Source: Xanthomonas fragariae
GTDB lineage: Bacteria; Pseudomonadota; Gammaproteobacteria; Xanthomonadales; Xanthomonadaceae
Direction of reading: 5' to 3'
Assembly: GCF_017603965.1 (NCBI RefSeq)
Contig: NZ_CP071955.1
Location: 2,108,001-2,172,000, forward strand
Length of the DNA: 64,000 nucleotides
The notes beneath the pieces were generated by a model, which made no database searches, had not been told where the DNA came from, and saw only the letters and a list, made by a program, of their open reading frames with translations. The position numbers were made by a program, and so were the translations under genes. Positions 30,720-41,008 of the stretch are shown piece after piece. Numbering within the stretch: position 1 is the first letter of the stretch; each line of letters begins with the position of its first letter.

Positions 30720-33700
30720 TCATGCCGCACCCGCCAAACGTGCGGCTTCTTCCAGGTCCACACTGACCAGGCGACTGACGCCCGGCTCGCGCATGGTTAC
30801 GCCGGAGAGCTGACGCGCGGCCTCCATCGTCGCCTTGTTGTGGCTGACGAAGAGGAACTGCACCTTCTCGCTCATTTCGCGCACCATATTGGCCAGGCGG
30901 CCGACATTGGCTTCGTCCAGCGGTGCGTCCACCTCGTCGAGCAGGCAGAACGGCGCCGGGTTGAGCTGGAAGATCGCAAACACCAGCGCCACCGCGGTCA
31001 TCGCCTTCTCTCCACCGGACAGCAGCGAAATGCTGGACACGCGCTTGCCGGGCGGGCGCGCCATGATGGTTACGCCGGTGTCGAGCAGGTCTTCGCCGGT
31101 GAGTTCCAGATACGCATGCCCCCCTCCGAACAGACGCGGATAAAGCGCCTGCACGCCGGAATTGACGCGATCGAAGGTGTCCTTGAAACGGCCGCGGGTT
31201 TCGCGGTCGATCTTGCGGATCGCCTCTTCCAGAGTCTCCAGTGCAGTGTTGAGATCGAGGTTTTGCGCATCGAGATATTCCGAGCGCTGCGCCGCTTCGC
31301 CGTACTCTTGGATCGCCGCCAGGTTGACCGGCTCCAATCGGCGCATGCGCCCATCGATCTGGCCGACCGCCGCTTCCCATTCGGCCGCATCGGCCGCATC
31401 GGGCAAGCCGTTGACCACGTCCTCCAGCACGAAGCCGGCTTTCGCCACCGTTGCCGACAACTGCTCGGCGCTGAGCACCAAGGCCTGCTGATCGAGCTTG
31501 CGCTGCGAGATGCGCTCGCGCTGCGCCAGCGCTTGTTCGTCGCGCTGCTGACGCGTTTGTTCGAAGCTGCGCAATTCGCTGTCGATGCTGTCGAGCATGG
31601 TGCGCGCTTGGCCAAGCGCACGCTCGGTGCGCACGCGTTCGCTCAATGCGGCCTGGTGTTCGTGCTCCAGCGTTTCCACCGGCGAATCGCCGTCGCTGAG
31701 TTGGGCGACCAGGTCTTCCAGACGCGTGTCGAGCTGGCCGCGCTGGCTGTCCATGCGCTCCAGCGTCTGGCTGAGCGAGGTGATCTGGGTACGCTGCGAT
31801 TCCAACGTGAGCGCCAGTGCATGCATCGCATCGCGCACGCCACGCGCGGCATCGCGGGCCCGATCACGCGCATCGGTGAGCTGACGGCGCTCGTTTTCCA
31901 GCGCTTCGCGGGTGCCTTGCAGGTCGCCCATCAGGGTGAGCGCGTCTTCGAGTTTGGCGCGCGCTTCACGTGCCTGCTCGCGGCTGGTGTCCAGCGTTTC
32001 CAGCAACTGCGACAACTCGTTTTCGATGCGCTCGATACGCGTGCGCGCCGCATCGACCTTGCCTTGCTGGCTGTGCAACTGACCAGCCAGTTCAGACACG
32101 CTGCGGTGCGCCATATAAAGCTGACGCTGCGCATCTTCGCGCTGCTGTTCGGCAGCCAGCAGTTGCTCGCGGAAGCCGGCGAGCTGGTGCTCGAGCTCGG
32201 CTTCGCGCTCCTGCAGGGTTTCGATCTGCGTGCGCAGCTCCTGAATCTCGCGCTCGCGCAGCAAGGCGCCTTGCTTGGCGGCGCCGGAACGCGATACGCG
32301 TAGCCAGCCCTGGCCCAGCCGTTCGCCACTGCGGGTGATGATCGAATCGCCCTCGGACAGGCTGCGCTGCAGTGCGCGCGCGGCGTCCAGATTCTCGGCC
32401 GCGTGCAAACGCGCGAGCAAGCGGCGGATCGCGATCGGCCCCTGCACCTTGGCCGCAAGCGACGTCGCCGCGAAGGTCGCGTTATCGGCGGCATTGGACA
32501 CCAACGCAATGCGCCCGTCGCCCAATTCCCCCAATGCATCGACCAGTTGCTCCGGCGCATCGACCAGCACGCCTTCGATCAACTGCCCCAACGCACCTTC
32601 GACGGCGTTTTCCCAACCGCTTTCGACCGTAATGCGCTCGCCGACGCGCGCTGCCGAATCCAGCCCGCGCGATTTCAGCCATGCCACTGCCGCGCCCTGC
32701 TCCTGGCCAAGCGCGGCCTGCTGCAACGTTTCAAGCGACGACAACCGACCGCGCGCGGCCTGCGCCTGCTTGCGCACTTCGGCCAGTTCGCCCTGGCTTG
32801 CCCGCTGTTGTTCCTGCAGGCCACTGAGCGCGTGCTTACGCGCTTGGACCTGCTCGGTCAGTCCATCCAGCGAGGTCGTTTGCGTTTCATGGCGTAGCTG
32901 GATCTGCTCGAACGCTTCGGCCAGCGCATCTAGATCCAGCCCAGCGCGCTCGTTGACCAGCGCCTCGCGGCGGCGCTCGGCTTCCAACGATTGGCGGTCC
33001 AGATAATCGACACGCGTGCGCTCCACTTCGCCGGCACGCGAAGCTTCGCCGGCGTCGCGATTATGAGTTTCCCAGCGCTGCTGCCAATCGGCCAGACGCG
33101 CTTCGGCTTCGCGCAGCGCTTCCTGGCGGAATTCGTGGTCTTCGCGCAGGTGTTCCAGTTGCGGTTCGGCAGCATCGACCGCTTCGCGTAACACCGCCAA
33201 TCTGGCCGAGTCGCCGCTGATGTGCTGGGTCAGTTCCTGCAGCTGGCTCTGCGCTTCATCGCGCGCCTTGTGCAGGCGATGCGAGAGCTCGCGCTGATGC
33301 TGGATCTGCTGTTCAATGCGCGCCAACGCACCACCGACTTCATAGACATCGGCCTGCGCCTTGGCCACCGCTTCGGCCGCTTCCTCACGGCGCGCGCGGC
33401 CGGTTTCGATACGCGCTTCGGCATCGCGCTGTTCGGCGATCAACTGCTGCAGGCGGGTCTCTTCCTGATTCAATTTTTCGCGCAGGCCCTGCAGTCGGCC
33501 ATCCAGGCCGCGGTATTCCAGCGCCTTCCACTCGGCGTCCTTGATCCGGCGTTCTTCCTGCAAGGCCTGATACTGCTCGGCCTGCCGTGCCTGGCGCTGC
33601 AGATGCGCCAACTGCTTGGTGATTTCTTCGCGCAGATCGCCCAGACGATCGAGGTTTTCGCGAGTATGGCGGATGCGCGTTTCGGTTTCCTTGCGGCGTT

Positions 33701-34223
33701 CTTTGTACTTGGAAATGCCGGCGGCCTCTTCCAGATACACGCGCAAATCTTCCGGACGCGCTTCGATGATCTGGCTGATCATGCCCTGCTCGATGATCGA
33801 GTAGCTGCGTGGGCCCAAGCCCGTGCCCAGGAACAGGTCGGTGATGTCGCGACGCCGGCATTTGGTAGCGTTGAGGTAGTACGCGCTAGTGCCGTCGCGG
33901 CTGACCAAACGCTTGACCGAGATCTCGTTGAACGAGGCGAACTCGCCGGTAATGGTGTGATCGGAATTGTCGAAGACCAGCTCCACCGTGGCCTGCGACA
34001 CCGGCTTGCGCGCCGAGGAGCCGGAGAAGATCACGTCGGTCAGCGAGTCGCCGCGCAGGCGGCTGGCCGAGCTTTCGCCCATCACCCAGCGCACCGCATC
34101 GATGATGTTGGACTTGCCGCATCCATTGGGACCGACGATGCCGGTCATGTTGGTGGGCAGGTGCAAGGTAGTCGGGTCGACGAACGACTTGAAACCGGAC
34201 AATTTGATCGTGGACAAGCGCAT
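30720..34223 (-). CDS. smc: chromosome partition protein SMC
   Basis: A 1167-aa structural-maintenance-of-chromosomes ATPase. The head has a Walker A motif in GIVGPNGCGKSNIIDAVRWV at the N-terminus, and the C-terminal ABC signature SLLSGGEKAMTAVAL and Walker B PFCLLDEVDAPLDEANVGRL. Between them are two long coiled coils separated by a hinge (about residues 500-650; GQLIEGVLVDAPEQLVDAL). SMC with ScpA and ScpB organises and segregates the chromosome. I start at the ATG at 34223 (MRLSTIKLSGFKSFVDP), the canonical N-terminus; the open frame extends 35 codons further up. No scpAB genes are here. Confidence 0.97.
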   Translation of the reverse strand: MRLSTIKLSGFKSFVDPTTLHLPTNMTGIVGPNGCGKSNIIDAVRWVMGESSASRLRGDSLTDVIFSGSSARKPVSQATVELVFDNSDHTITGEFASFNEISVKRLVSRDGTSAYYLNATKCRRRDITDLFLGTGLGPRSYSIIEQGMISQIIEARPEDLRVYLEEAAGISKYKERRKETETRIRHTRENLDRLGDLREEITKQLAHLQRQARQAEQYQALQEERRIKDAEWKALEYRGLDGRLQGLREKLNQEETRLQQLIAEQRDAEARIETGRARREEAAEAVAKAQADVYEVGGALARIEQQIQHQRELSHRLHKARDEAQSQLQELTQHISGDSARLAVLREAVDAAEPQLEHLREDHEFRQEALREAEARLADWQQRWETHNRDAGEASRAGEVERTRVDYLDRQSLEAERRREALVNERAGLDLDALAEAFEQIQLRHETQTTSLDGLTEQVQARKHALSGLQEQQRASQGELAEVRKQAQAARGRLSSLETLQQAALGQEQGAAVAWLKSRGLDSAARVGERITVESGWENAVEGALGQLIEGVLVDAPEQLVDALGELGDGRIALVSNAADNATFAATSLAAKVQGPIAIRRLLARLHAAENLDAARALQRSLSEGDSIITRSGERLGQGWLRVSRSGAAKQGALLREREIQELRTQIETLQEREAELEHQLAGFREQLLAAEQQREDAQRQLYMAHRSVSELAGQLHSQQGKVDAARTRIERIENELSQLLETLDTSREQAREARAKLEDALTLMGDLQGTREALENERRQLTDARDRARDAARGVRDAMHALALTLESQRTQITSLSQTLERMDSQRGQLDTRLEDLVAQLSDGDSPVETLEHEHQAALSERVRTERALGQARTMLDSIDSELRSFEQTRQQRDEQALAQRERISQRKLDQQALVLSAEQLSATVAKAGFVLEDVVNGLPDAADAAEWEAAVGQIDGRMRRLEPVNLAAIQEYGEAAQRSEYLDAQNLDLNTALETLEEAIRKIDRETRGRFKDTFDRVNSGVQALYPRLFGGGHAYLELTGEDLLDTGVTIMARPPGKRVSSISLLSGGEKAMTAVALVFAIFQLNPAPFCLLDEVDAPLDEANVGRLANMVREMSEKVQFLFVSHNKATMEAARQLSGVTMREPGVSRLVSVDLEEAARLAGAA

Positions 34224-34386
34224 GGGACTGGAGGGTTCCGGGCACCGCGCGGACAAAGCCGGCAGGCGCGTTTTCCTGTGAAGCCGGGATCTAACCCATT
34301 GATCGGAAAGATCTCTGGACCGTGGCACCGGTAATGGAACACAAGTATAACGGGCCTGCCATCACTGGCGGCGCCCGACGCAAAGG

Positions 34387-34414
34387 CGAAGGGCGCCTAA
34401 CAAGGCGCCCTTCG
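34387..34414 (-). terminator. hairpin after rplI
   Basis: CGAAGGGCGCC (34387-34397) pairs perfectly with GGCGCCCTTCG (34404-34414) around the loop TAACAA. It lies 20 bases after the rplI stop on the minus strand. Only a weak T-rich stretch follows, so termination is likely but not textbook. Confidence 0.6.
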
Positions 34415-34434
34415 GGTAGTGCATGCGGCGTGGA

Positions 34435-34884
34435 TCAGGCGTCGGATTCGACGATGACCTTGACCATGGTTTCCACATCGGCGTGCAGGTGCAGCACAAC
34501 GTCGTACTCGCCGACATTGCGGAATGCGCCTTCGCCCAGGATCACTTCGCTCTTTTCCAGCGGCAGGCCGGCGGCGGTGAACGCCTCGGCAATGTCGCGC
34601 GGACCAACCGAGCCGTACAGCTTGCCTTCGGCCGACGCATGCGCACCGATTGTGACGCTGGCGCCTTCGAACTTGCCGGCGCGGCTCTGTGCATCGGCCA
34701 GGATGGTGTTGGCCTTGGCTTCGTACTCGGCACGCTTGGTTTCGAACGCCTCGACATTGGCAGAGGTGGCCGGAACGGCCTTGCCCTGCGGCACGAGGAA
34801 ATTGCGGCCGTAGCCCGGCTTGACGCTGACCTTGTCGCCCAGGTTGCCCAGGTTGGTCACTTTCTGCAGAAGAATCAGATCCAT
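34435..34884 (-). CDS. rplI: 50S ribosomal protein L9
   Basis: A 149-aa L9 that binds 23S rRNA near the L1 stalk. It opens [20 protein letters not shown], then [20 protein letters not shown], the hallmark N-terminal domain; a long central helix ([20 protein letters not shown]) leads to the C-terminal domain with [14 protein letters not shown]. Length is standard. It is the last gene of rpsF-rpsR-rplI and is separated from rpsR by 224 bases that include a hairpin. Confidence 0.98.
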   Translation of the reverse strand: MDLILLQKVTNLGNLGDKVSVKPGYGRNFLVPQGKAVPATSANVEAFETKRAEYEAKANTILADAQSRAGKFEGASVTIGAHASAEGKLYGSVGPRDIAEAFTAAGLPLEKSEVILGEGAFRNVGEYDVVLHLHADVETMVKVIVESDA

Positions 34885-35040
34885 GGTGGTGCTCCGTTAT
34901 TCGTTAGCGCCGGCACTTCGCTGGCGCAACGCTTGCTGTCCGAATAGGTGAAGCCGGAAATCGGGATTGGAAATCGATAATCGTAAAAAGCAACGATCAA
35001 CACCGCATCCCCGAATCAGCAGCTTCTATCAGTTTGATAA

Positions 35041-35060
35041 CCCGCACATGGATGTGCGGG
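35041..35060. other. hairpin between rpsR and rplI
   Basis: CCCGCACA-TGGA-TGTGCGGG is a perfect 8-bp stem with a 4-base loop, about 50 bases after the rpsR stop. No clear T-run follows on the minus strand. It may be an attenuator or processing site between the two ribosomal genes. Confidence 0.5.
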
Positions 35061-35108
35061 CTTTGCGAGAAGAACCCGCACAACTGGCGGATTCATGCGC
35101 GCAATTAC

Positions 35109-35339
35109 TTAGACGTCGTGATTGTCCGTATACGGAATCAGCGCCAGGAAACGCGCGCGCTTGACGGCCGTTGCCAGCTGACGCTGGTACTTGGACTTGG
35201 TACCGGTCACGCGGCTCGGCACGATCTTGCCGTTCTCGGTGAGGTACTGACGCAGGGTGTTGAGATCCTTGTAATCGATCTCCTTGACGCCCTCGGCGGT
35301 GAACTTGCAGAACTTGCGACGACGGAAGAACTTGGACAT
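35109..35339 (-). CDS. rpsR: 30S ribosomal protein S18
   Basis: A 76-aa S18. The sequence [20 protein letters not shown], the core [20 protein letters not shown], and [20 protein letters not shown] are diagnostic. S18 binds S6 to form a heterodimer on the 30S platform. It starts 11 bases after rpsF, and the S6-S18 pair is thus produced from one transcript. Confidence 0.98.
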   Translation of the reverse strand: MSKFFRRRKFCKFTAEGVKEIDYKDLNTLRQYLTENGKIVPSRVTGTKSKYQRQLATAVKRARFLALIPYTDNHDV

Positions 35340-35350
35340 GACAGCGCTCC

Positions 35351-35788
35351 TTAAGCGGCTTCGGCGGTGTCGCCGTCGGTATCTGTATCGGCGGCAGGTG
35401 CAGCATCGCCTTCTTCGTCGTCACGACGACGACGCTCGCTACGCTCGGGCTTGTCGCCCTTCTCGTCCTTGCTCTTCATGATCAGCGACTGCTCTGTGTC
35501 CGGGCCATCGCGCTTGACGACCAGGTGGCGCAGCACCGCATCGTTGAAACGGAAGCTTTCAACCAGCTCGCCCAGCACGGCCTGGTCGACTTCGATGTTG
35601 AGCAGCACGTAGTGCGCCTTCACCAGATTCTGGATCGGGTAGGCCAGCTGACGACGGCCCCAATCTTCCAGGCGGTGGATGCTGCCGTTACCGCCCTCGA
35701 TCAGCGACTTGTAGCGCTCGATCATGGCCGGGACCTGCTCGCTCTGATCCGGGTGGACCAGGAACACGATTTCGTAATGACGACTCAT
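35351..35788 (-). CDS. rpsF: 30S ribosomal protein S6
   Basis: A 145-aa S6, first gene of the rpsF-rpsR-rplI operon. It starts [20 protein letters not shown] and contains [20 protein letters not shown] and [20 protein letters not shown]. The acidic/basic C-terminal extension ([20 protein letters not shown] then [20 protein letters not shown]) is longer than in E. coli. S6 pairs with S18; in many bacteria the S6:S18 complex represses this operon by binding the leader. No priB gene lies between rpsF and rpsR. Confidence 0.98.
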   Translation of the reverse strand: MSRHYEIVFLVHPDQSEQVPAMIERYKSLIEGGNGSIHRLEDWGRRQLAYPIQNLVKAHYVLLNIEVDQAVLGELVESFRFNDAVLRHLVVKRDGPDTEQSLIMKSKDEKGDKPERSERRRRDDEEGDAAPAADTDTDGDTAEAA

Positions 35789-35856
35789 GTTGTTTTTACC
35801 TTTTGGATGTGGCCACGTGGGCCGGACAGCTCCCCGGTACCCCGCGCAAAGCGGAA

Positions 35857-35877
35857 CGGTGGAGCAAGGGCCCCACC
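35857..35877 (-). promoter_or_regulatory. candidate S6:S18 leader element upstream of rpsF
   Basis: On the minus strand about 70 bases before rpsF, GGTGG (35873-35877) can pair with CCACC (35858-35862), and the sequence CACCG stands at the 3' side (35857-35861). A CACCG in a stem bulge is the known core of the S6:S18-binding leader. The rest of the 322-base rpsF-iscA gap (35789-36110) shows nothing else I can name. Confidence 0.35.
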
Positions 35878-36110
35878 CGGAACCGGGCAGGAAGCCGGAA
35901 AGTATGGCAGTTCAGCTAGTTAGCTGCAACTGGCTCCAGGCAGACGCATCTTCAACCCGACTGCGGCCAACAGACAAAGCATGGCATGGCAGCAAGGCAG
36001 TGCTCGAACGCGCCCAAATCCGCCGGCAACCGGGCGGCAGCGGGAGGAGTCCCGCAATGCCGCAAGCGCCAGCTCCATTCAAGGCCGGATGTCCCAGCCT
36101 CTGTCATCCT

Positions 36111-36449
36111 TTACGCCTTGTCGGCCTCGGTGGTGAAGCTCTCCCCACATCCGCACTCGGCGGTGGCATTGGGATTGCTGAAGGTGAAGGTCTCGCTAAG
36201 GCCATGCTTGCCGAAGTCGATGCAAGTGCCATCCACCAGCGGCAGGCTGGTGGGGTCGACGAAAATGCGCACCCCGGCCTGCTCGAACACCGCGTCGTCG
36301 TCGCGCTGATCGCGTGCCAGATCGGTGATGTGGCCCCAGCCGGAGCAACCGGTCTTGGTCACGCCAAAGCGCAGGCCCAGCGCGCCCGGGGTCTGTTGCA
36401 CGAAACGTTGCACACGCTCCAGCGCGGCGGGGGTAAGGCTGATGGCCAT
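36111..36449 (-). CDS. iscA: iron-sulfur cluster assembly protein, IscA/ErpA family
   Basis: A 112-aa A-type Fe-S carrier. The three cluster-binding cysteines are present: Cys in [18 protein letters not shown] and the C-terminal pair in [15 protein letters not shown]. Length matches IscA (107 aa) and ErpA (114 aa). It starts at the ATG at 36449 ([20 protein letters not shown]); upstream in-frame codons overlap the asnS promoter region and look non-coding. The gene is divergent from asnS. Whether it is the IscA or ErpA/SufA paralogue cannot be settled here, since no isc or suf genes are adjacent. Confidence 0.85.
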   Translation of the reverse strand: MAISLTPAALERVQRFVQQTPGALGLRFGVTKTGCSGWGHITDLARDQRDDDAVFEQAGVRIFVDPTSLPLVDGTCIDFGKHGLSETFTFSNPNATAECGCGESFTTEADKA

Positions 36450-36660
36450 GGAGATACTCCAAAACAATGGCGAGAAGTATAGCGAGGCCGAAACGGCAGC
36501 ATCGGCATTCTCGGCAGATGGGGGCACGCGTCGCGCCAGACAAGCACGGCACGGCACGGCAGCAAACGGCACGGCAGCAAGCTGTTCAGACGCTCGCGCC
36601 AGCGCGGCCACACCCAGTAAACTCGCAGGCCATTCAAGATCGCTACGGCGAGGACAAGTC

Positions 36661-38055
<1,395 letters not shown>

Positions 38056-38056
38056 T

Positions 38057-38308
38057 GTGACTGCGCCGCTCACCTACACGCTCACGATGCTGATCTTGGC
38101 GCAAGCGTCCATCGCACTCGTCATTGCGCTCGTACGAGGTGTGCAGGTGCTGCGGGTGTTGCGGCGCGAGCCGAGGCGGATACGGTGGGGGGACGCGGAA
38201 GCCGGATGCGTATCGTTGCGCAACGTCGCCTTGCCGCTGGGGCTGGGCTTGCTCGGGTTACTCATCGGCATGGCAATCCCTAAACTCGCACTACTGGTGG
38301 CGGGCTGA
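38057..38308 (+). CDS. small membrane protein, unknown function
   Basis: About 83 aa if read from the GTG at 38057, right after the asnS stop; an ATG at 38087 is the alternative. It has two hydrophobic segments, LTMLILAQASIALVIALVRG and VALPLGLGLLGLLIGMAIPK, separated by the basic loop RVLRREPRRIR. Its last base is the first base of the next start codon (TGATG), so it is coupled to it. Presumably the first of three small genes co-transcribed with asnS. No family recognised. Confidence 0.6.
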   Translation: MTAPLTYTLTMLILAQASIALVIALVRGVQVLRVLRREPRRIRWGDAEAGCVSLRNVALPLGLGLLGLLIGMAIPKLALLVAG

Positions 38309-38613
38309 TGACGCTGTTCTTCGCACTGTGTTTTGTCGGTGTCGCCGTCGCCGGGCTCACCGCCCTGCTGATCTTTTGGCCCCTGACGCTGGTGCACATG
38401 CGCGACCGCCATCCCGAGGCGCTGGCCAGCTTCGGCGACCCAGCCTTCATCAGCACTACCGCGCTGCATTGGTTGCTGACGCGCCGCTACCGCAGCTACC
38501 GCGACAGTGCGCTGTCCGGCCTGGCCACACCCGCCTGGCTGTCGCTGCTGACCATCTTCCTCGGCCTGGGCATGGCGGCCCTGCTCGGGCTGCTTTCCAA
38601 GGTAATGCCATGA
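38308..38613 (+). CDS. small membrane protein, unknown function
   Basis: A 101-aa protein with hydrophobic ends: LFFALCFVGVAVAGLTALLI (residues 3-22) and LSLLTIFLGLGMAALLGLLS (78-97). The central, soluble part holds HPEALASFGDPAFISTTALH. Its start overlaps the preceding stop and its stop overlaps the next start, which is the layout of a translationally coupled set. I do not recognise the family. It and its neighbours may form a small membrane complex, but this is only inference from layout. Confidence 0.65.
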   Translation: MTLFFALCFVGVAVAGLTALLIFWPLTLVHMRDRHPEALASFGDPAFISTTALHWLLTRRYRSYRDSALSGLATPAWLSLLTIFLGLGMAALLGLLSKVMP

Positions 38614-38936
38614 ACACACCGCACGACATTGCACACGACGACCACGATTCGTGGTGGCTGGCCACGATCGGCCGCACGCTGATCTGGGCACGTCTGCGCG
38701 TCAAAGAGGCCGGTACCGCCGAGGTTCTGGACAGCGATGGCAAGACGCTGCCTTACGACAGCGAAGACAGCGCACGCGCGGCGTTGTTCGATGCCGAATT
38801 CATTTCGCTCGATGGACTGGACGAAGAAGACGCGTTGATGCGCGGTTTCTCCCTGAGCGAGGTATCGCCGCCGCGTGCCAAGGACGATGCGCACTTGCGC
38901 GAGCGCATGGTGCTGACCTTGGGCGGCCGCGCCTGA
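38610..38936 (+). CDS. small soluble protein of unknown function
   Basis: A 108-aa protein starting MNTPHDIAHDDHDSWWLATI, acidic and without membrane segments. It includes RVKEAGTAEVLDSDGKTLPY and DSEDSARAALFDAEFISLDG. The ATG overlaps the previous stop codon (ATGA), so it is read by coupled translation after the two membrane proteins. No domain is recognised. Its stop lies one base before the start of the paiB-like pseudogene. Confidence 0.65.
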   Translation: MNTPHDIAHDDHDSWWLATIGRTLIWARLRVKEAGTAEVLDSDGKTLPYDSEDSARAALFDAEFISLDGLDEEDALMRGFSLSEVSPPRAKDDAHLRERMVLTLGGRA

Positions 38937-38937
38937 C

Positions 38938-39578
38938 ATGTACACCCCACGCGCGTTTGCGCAGACCGATCTGGCCTTGCTGGACTGGCTGTTCGTGCGC
39001 GACCCGTTCGTCACCCTGATCAGCCGGGGCGACCACGGCGCCAGCCGGCGATCTCGCATCTGCTGGTGTTGTACCGGCGCGATGCGCAGGCAGTGATCAT
39101 CGAAGGCCACTGGGCGCGCCTCAACCCGCAGGCACGCCAGTCTGGTGATGCGGTGATCGTGGTGCAAGGGCCGCATGCCTACGTTTCGCCCAGCTGGTAT
39201 CCGGACAAAGAATCCGCCGCGCGCGTGCCGACCTGGAATTACGCCCTCGCGCATCTGCATGGTCGTTACAGCCAGATCACCGATGAAGTGGAAGTGGGCG
39301 ATCTGATCGGCCGCACCAGCGCGCACTTCGAACAGCGTGCAGGCAGCGATTGGCTGTTCGAGATGCAACGCGATAGCCATCGCCGACAACTGCGCGGATT
39401 AGTCGGCTTCCGCTTCGTTCCCAGCCGCATCGAACTGACCTTCGAGCTTAGCCAGAATCACCCGGCCGAGCATGTTGCTGCGGTGAGCGATGCGCTGGCA
39501 TTGCAAGCGTCCACCAACTCCCAAGAAGTCGCCGCGCTGATGCGCGATGCCCTGCGTGCACGCGATGGCACGACCTGA
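38938..39578 (+). pseudogene. FMN-binding negative transcriptional regulator (PaiB-like), frameshifted
   Basis: The gene opens normally at 38938 with MYTPRAFAQTDLALLDWLFV and RDPFVTLISRGDHGA. At about 39040 the frame is lost and the original frame stops soon after. The rest continues in another frame with LYRRDAQAVIIEGHWARLNP, VVQGPHAYVSPSWYPDKES and the C-terminal ELTFELSQNHPAEHVAA, all typical of the PaiB/flavin-binding split-barrel family. One missing base in the GC-rich run near 39035-39045 explains it. It may be a real mutation or a sequencing error; otherwise the protein would be about 213 aa. Confidence 0.85.
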
Positions 39579-39670
39579 ACGGCACCGCATACGCTGGATG
39601 TCTGCACTACCGCTTTATGGCTCCTCTTTCCGCTTGCCTCCCCCCCTACGCCATCTGGAATACTGCGCGC

Positions 39671-40333
39671 ATGAACGAGCTCAACCATTTACTTGAAAAC
39701 AACCGTGCCTGGTCCGAGCGCATCTGTCGCGAAGACCCGGAATTCTTCTCCAAGCTGTCCACTCAGCAAACCCCCGAATATCTGTGGATCGGCTGCTCGG
39801 ACTCGCGTGTGCCGGCCAACCAGATCATCGACATGGCGCCGGGCGAGGTGTTCGTCCATCGCAACGTCGCCAATGTGGTGGTGCATACCGATCTGAACTG
39901 CCTGTCGGTGATTCAGTTCGCGGTGGACGTGCTCAAGGTGCGTCACGTGCTGGTGGTCGGCCATTACGGCTGCGGCGGCGTGTTCGCCAGCCTCACCCAG
40001 AAACGCATGGGCCTGGTCGACAACTGGATCCGTCACGTCACCGATGTGGCCGACAAGCACGAGGCCTGCCTGCACCACGCAGGCGACCTGCCGGTGCAGC
40101 ACGCACGCCTGTGCGAGCTCAACGTGCTCGAGCAGGTTGTCAATGTCTGCCGCACCACCATCGTGCGCGATGCCTGGGAACGCGGCCAGGAGCTGTGCGT
40201 GCATGGCTGGGTCTACAGTCTGCGCGATGGCCTCGTGCACGATCTGGGCATGTCGATCGACCGCCCCGAATTGCTGCAGGAACGTTACGACACAGCGCTG
40301 GCGCAGATCCAGGCCGATCACGCCGAGCGCTGA
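39671..40333 (+). CDS. can: beta-class carbonic anhydrase
   Basis: A 220-aa zinc enzyme interconverting CO2 and bicarbonate. Zinc ligands and the catalytic dyad are seen in [16 protein letters not shown] (Cys, then Asp-Arg) and [14 protein letters not shown] (His and Cys). Length equals E. coli Can (220 aa). The ATG at 39671 gives [20 protein letters not shown]. It stands alone between the PaiB relic and nbaC. No sign of regulation was found in the 92 bases upstream. Confidence 0.95.
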   Translation: MNELNHLLENNRAWSERICREDPEFFSKLSTQQTPEYLWIGCSDSRVPANQIIDMAPGEVFVHRNVANVVVHTDLNCLSVIQFAVDVLKVRHVLVVGHYGCGGVFASLTQKRMGLVDNWIRHVTDVADKHEACLHHAGDLPVQHARLCELNVLEQVVNVCRTTIVRDAWERGQELCVHGWVYSLRDGLVHDLGMSIDRPELLQERYDTALAQIQADHAER

Positions 40334-40418
40334 GCCGTACCCGACGACGCACACCAAGCGGCGCCCATCGGCGCCGTCGGTTGGCTATGCTGGAGGTCTT
40401 CTTCGCCGAGGAACGTCC

Positions 40419-40949
40419 ATGCTGATCCCGCCGATCAACCTGCATGCCTGGATCGCGCAACACCGCCACCTGCTCAAGCCGCCGGTCGGCAACAAGTGCA
40501 TCCAGCAGGACGGCTTTATCATCATGATCGTCGGCGGGCCGAATACGCGCACCGACTATCACTACGACGAAGGCCCGGAGTGGTTCTTCCAGCTCGAAGG
40601 CGAAATGGTGCTGAAGGTGCAGGACGAAGGTGTCGCGCGTGACGTCCCGATCTGCGCCGGCGAAATTTTTCTGCTTCCACCAAAGGTGCCGCACTCGCCG
40701 CAACGCGCCGCCGGCTCGATCGGCCTGGTCATCGAACGCGAACGCCTCCCGCACGAGCGCGATGGCCTGCAGTGGTATTGCCCGCAGTGCAATCACAAGT
40801 TGTATGAAGCCATGTTTCCGCTGCAGAACATCGAAACCGACTTCCCGCCGGTATTCGATCATTTCTACCGCTCGCTTGCGCTACGCACCTGCACGCAGTG
40901 CGAGCACGTGCATCCAGCGCCCGAGCGGTATGCCACGGTCCAGGCGTGA
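40419..40949 (+). CDS. nbaC: 3-hydroxyanthranilate 3,4-dioxygenase
   Basis: A 176-aa cupin dioxygenase that opens 3-hydroxyanthranilate, the product then cyclising to quinolinate for NAD synthesis. Iron ligands are in [19 protein letters not shown] (His, Glu) and KVPHSPQR (His). A C-terminal rubredoxin-like metal site (CPQC and CTQC) is typical of the bacterial enzyme. I start at the ATG at 40419 ([20 protein letters not shown]). It heads a plus-strand run with a FUSC transporter, kynU and kmo, the other kynurenine-pathway genes. Confidence 0.95.
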   Translation: MLIPPINLHAWIAQHRHLLKPPVGNKCIQQDGFIIMIVGGPNTRTDYHYDEGPEWFFQLEGEMVLKVQDEGVARDVPICAGEIFLLPPKVPHSPQRAAGSIGLVIERERLPHERDGLQWYCPQCNHKLYEAMFPLQNIETDFPPVFDHFYRSLALRTCTQCEHVHPAPERYATVQA

Positions 40950-41008
40950 GTGCGGCTGGCGCGGGCGCACGCAGTGCACACGCCAGTCGAACCCACTGCA
41001 GTCCGCAC

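Noticed and set aside
30669..32303. 544-codon open frame antisense to smc
   Set aside because: It is the complement of the SMC coiled coil, giving an Arg/Gln/His-rich translation with no start signal or motif.
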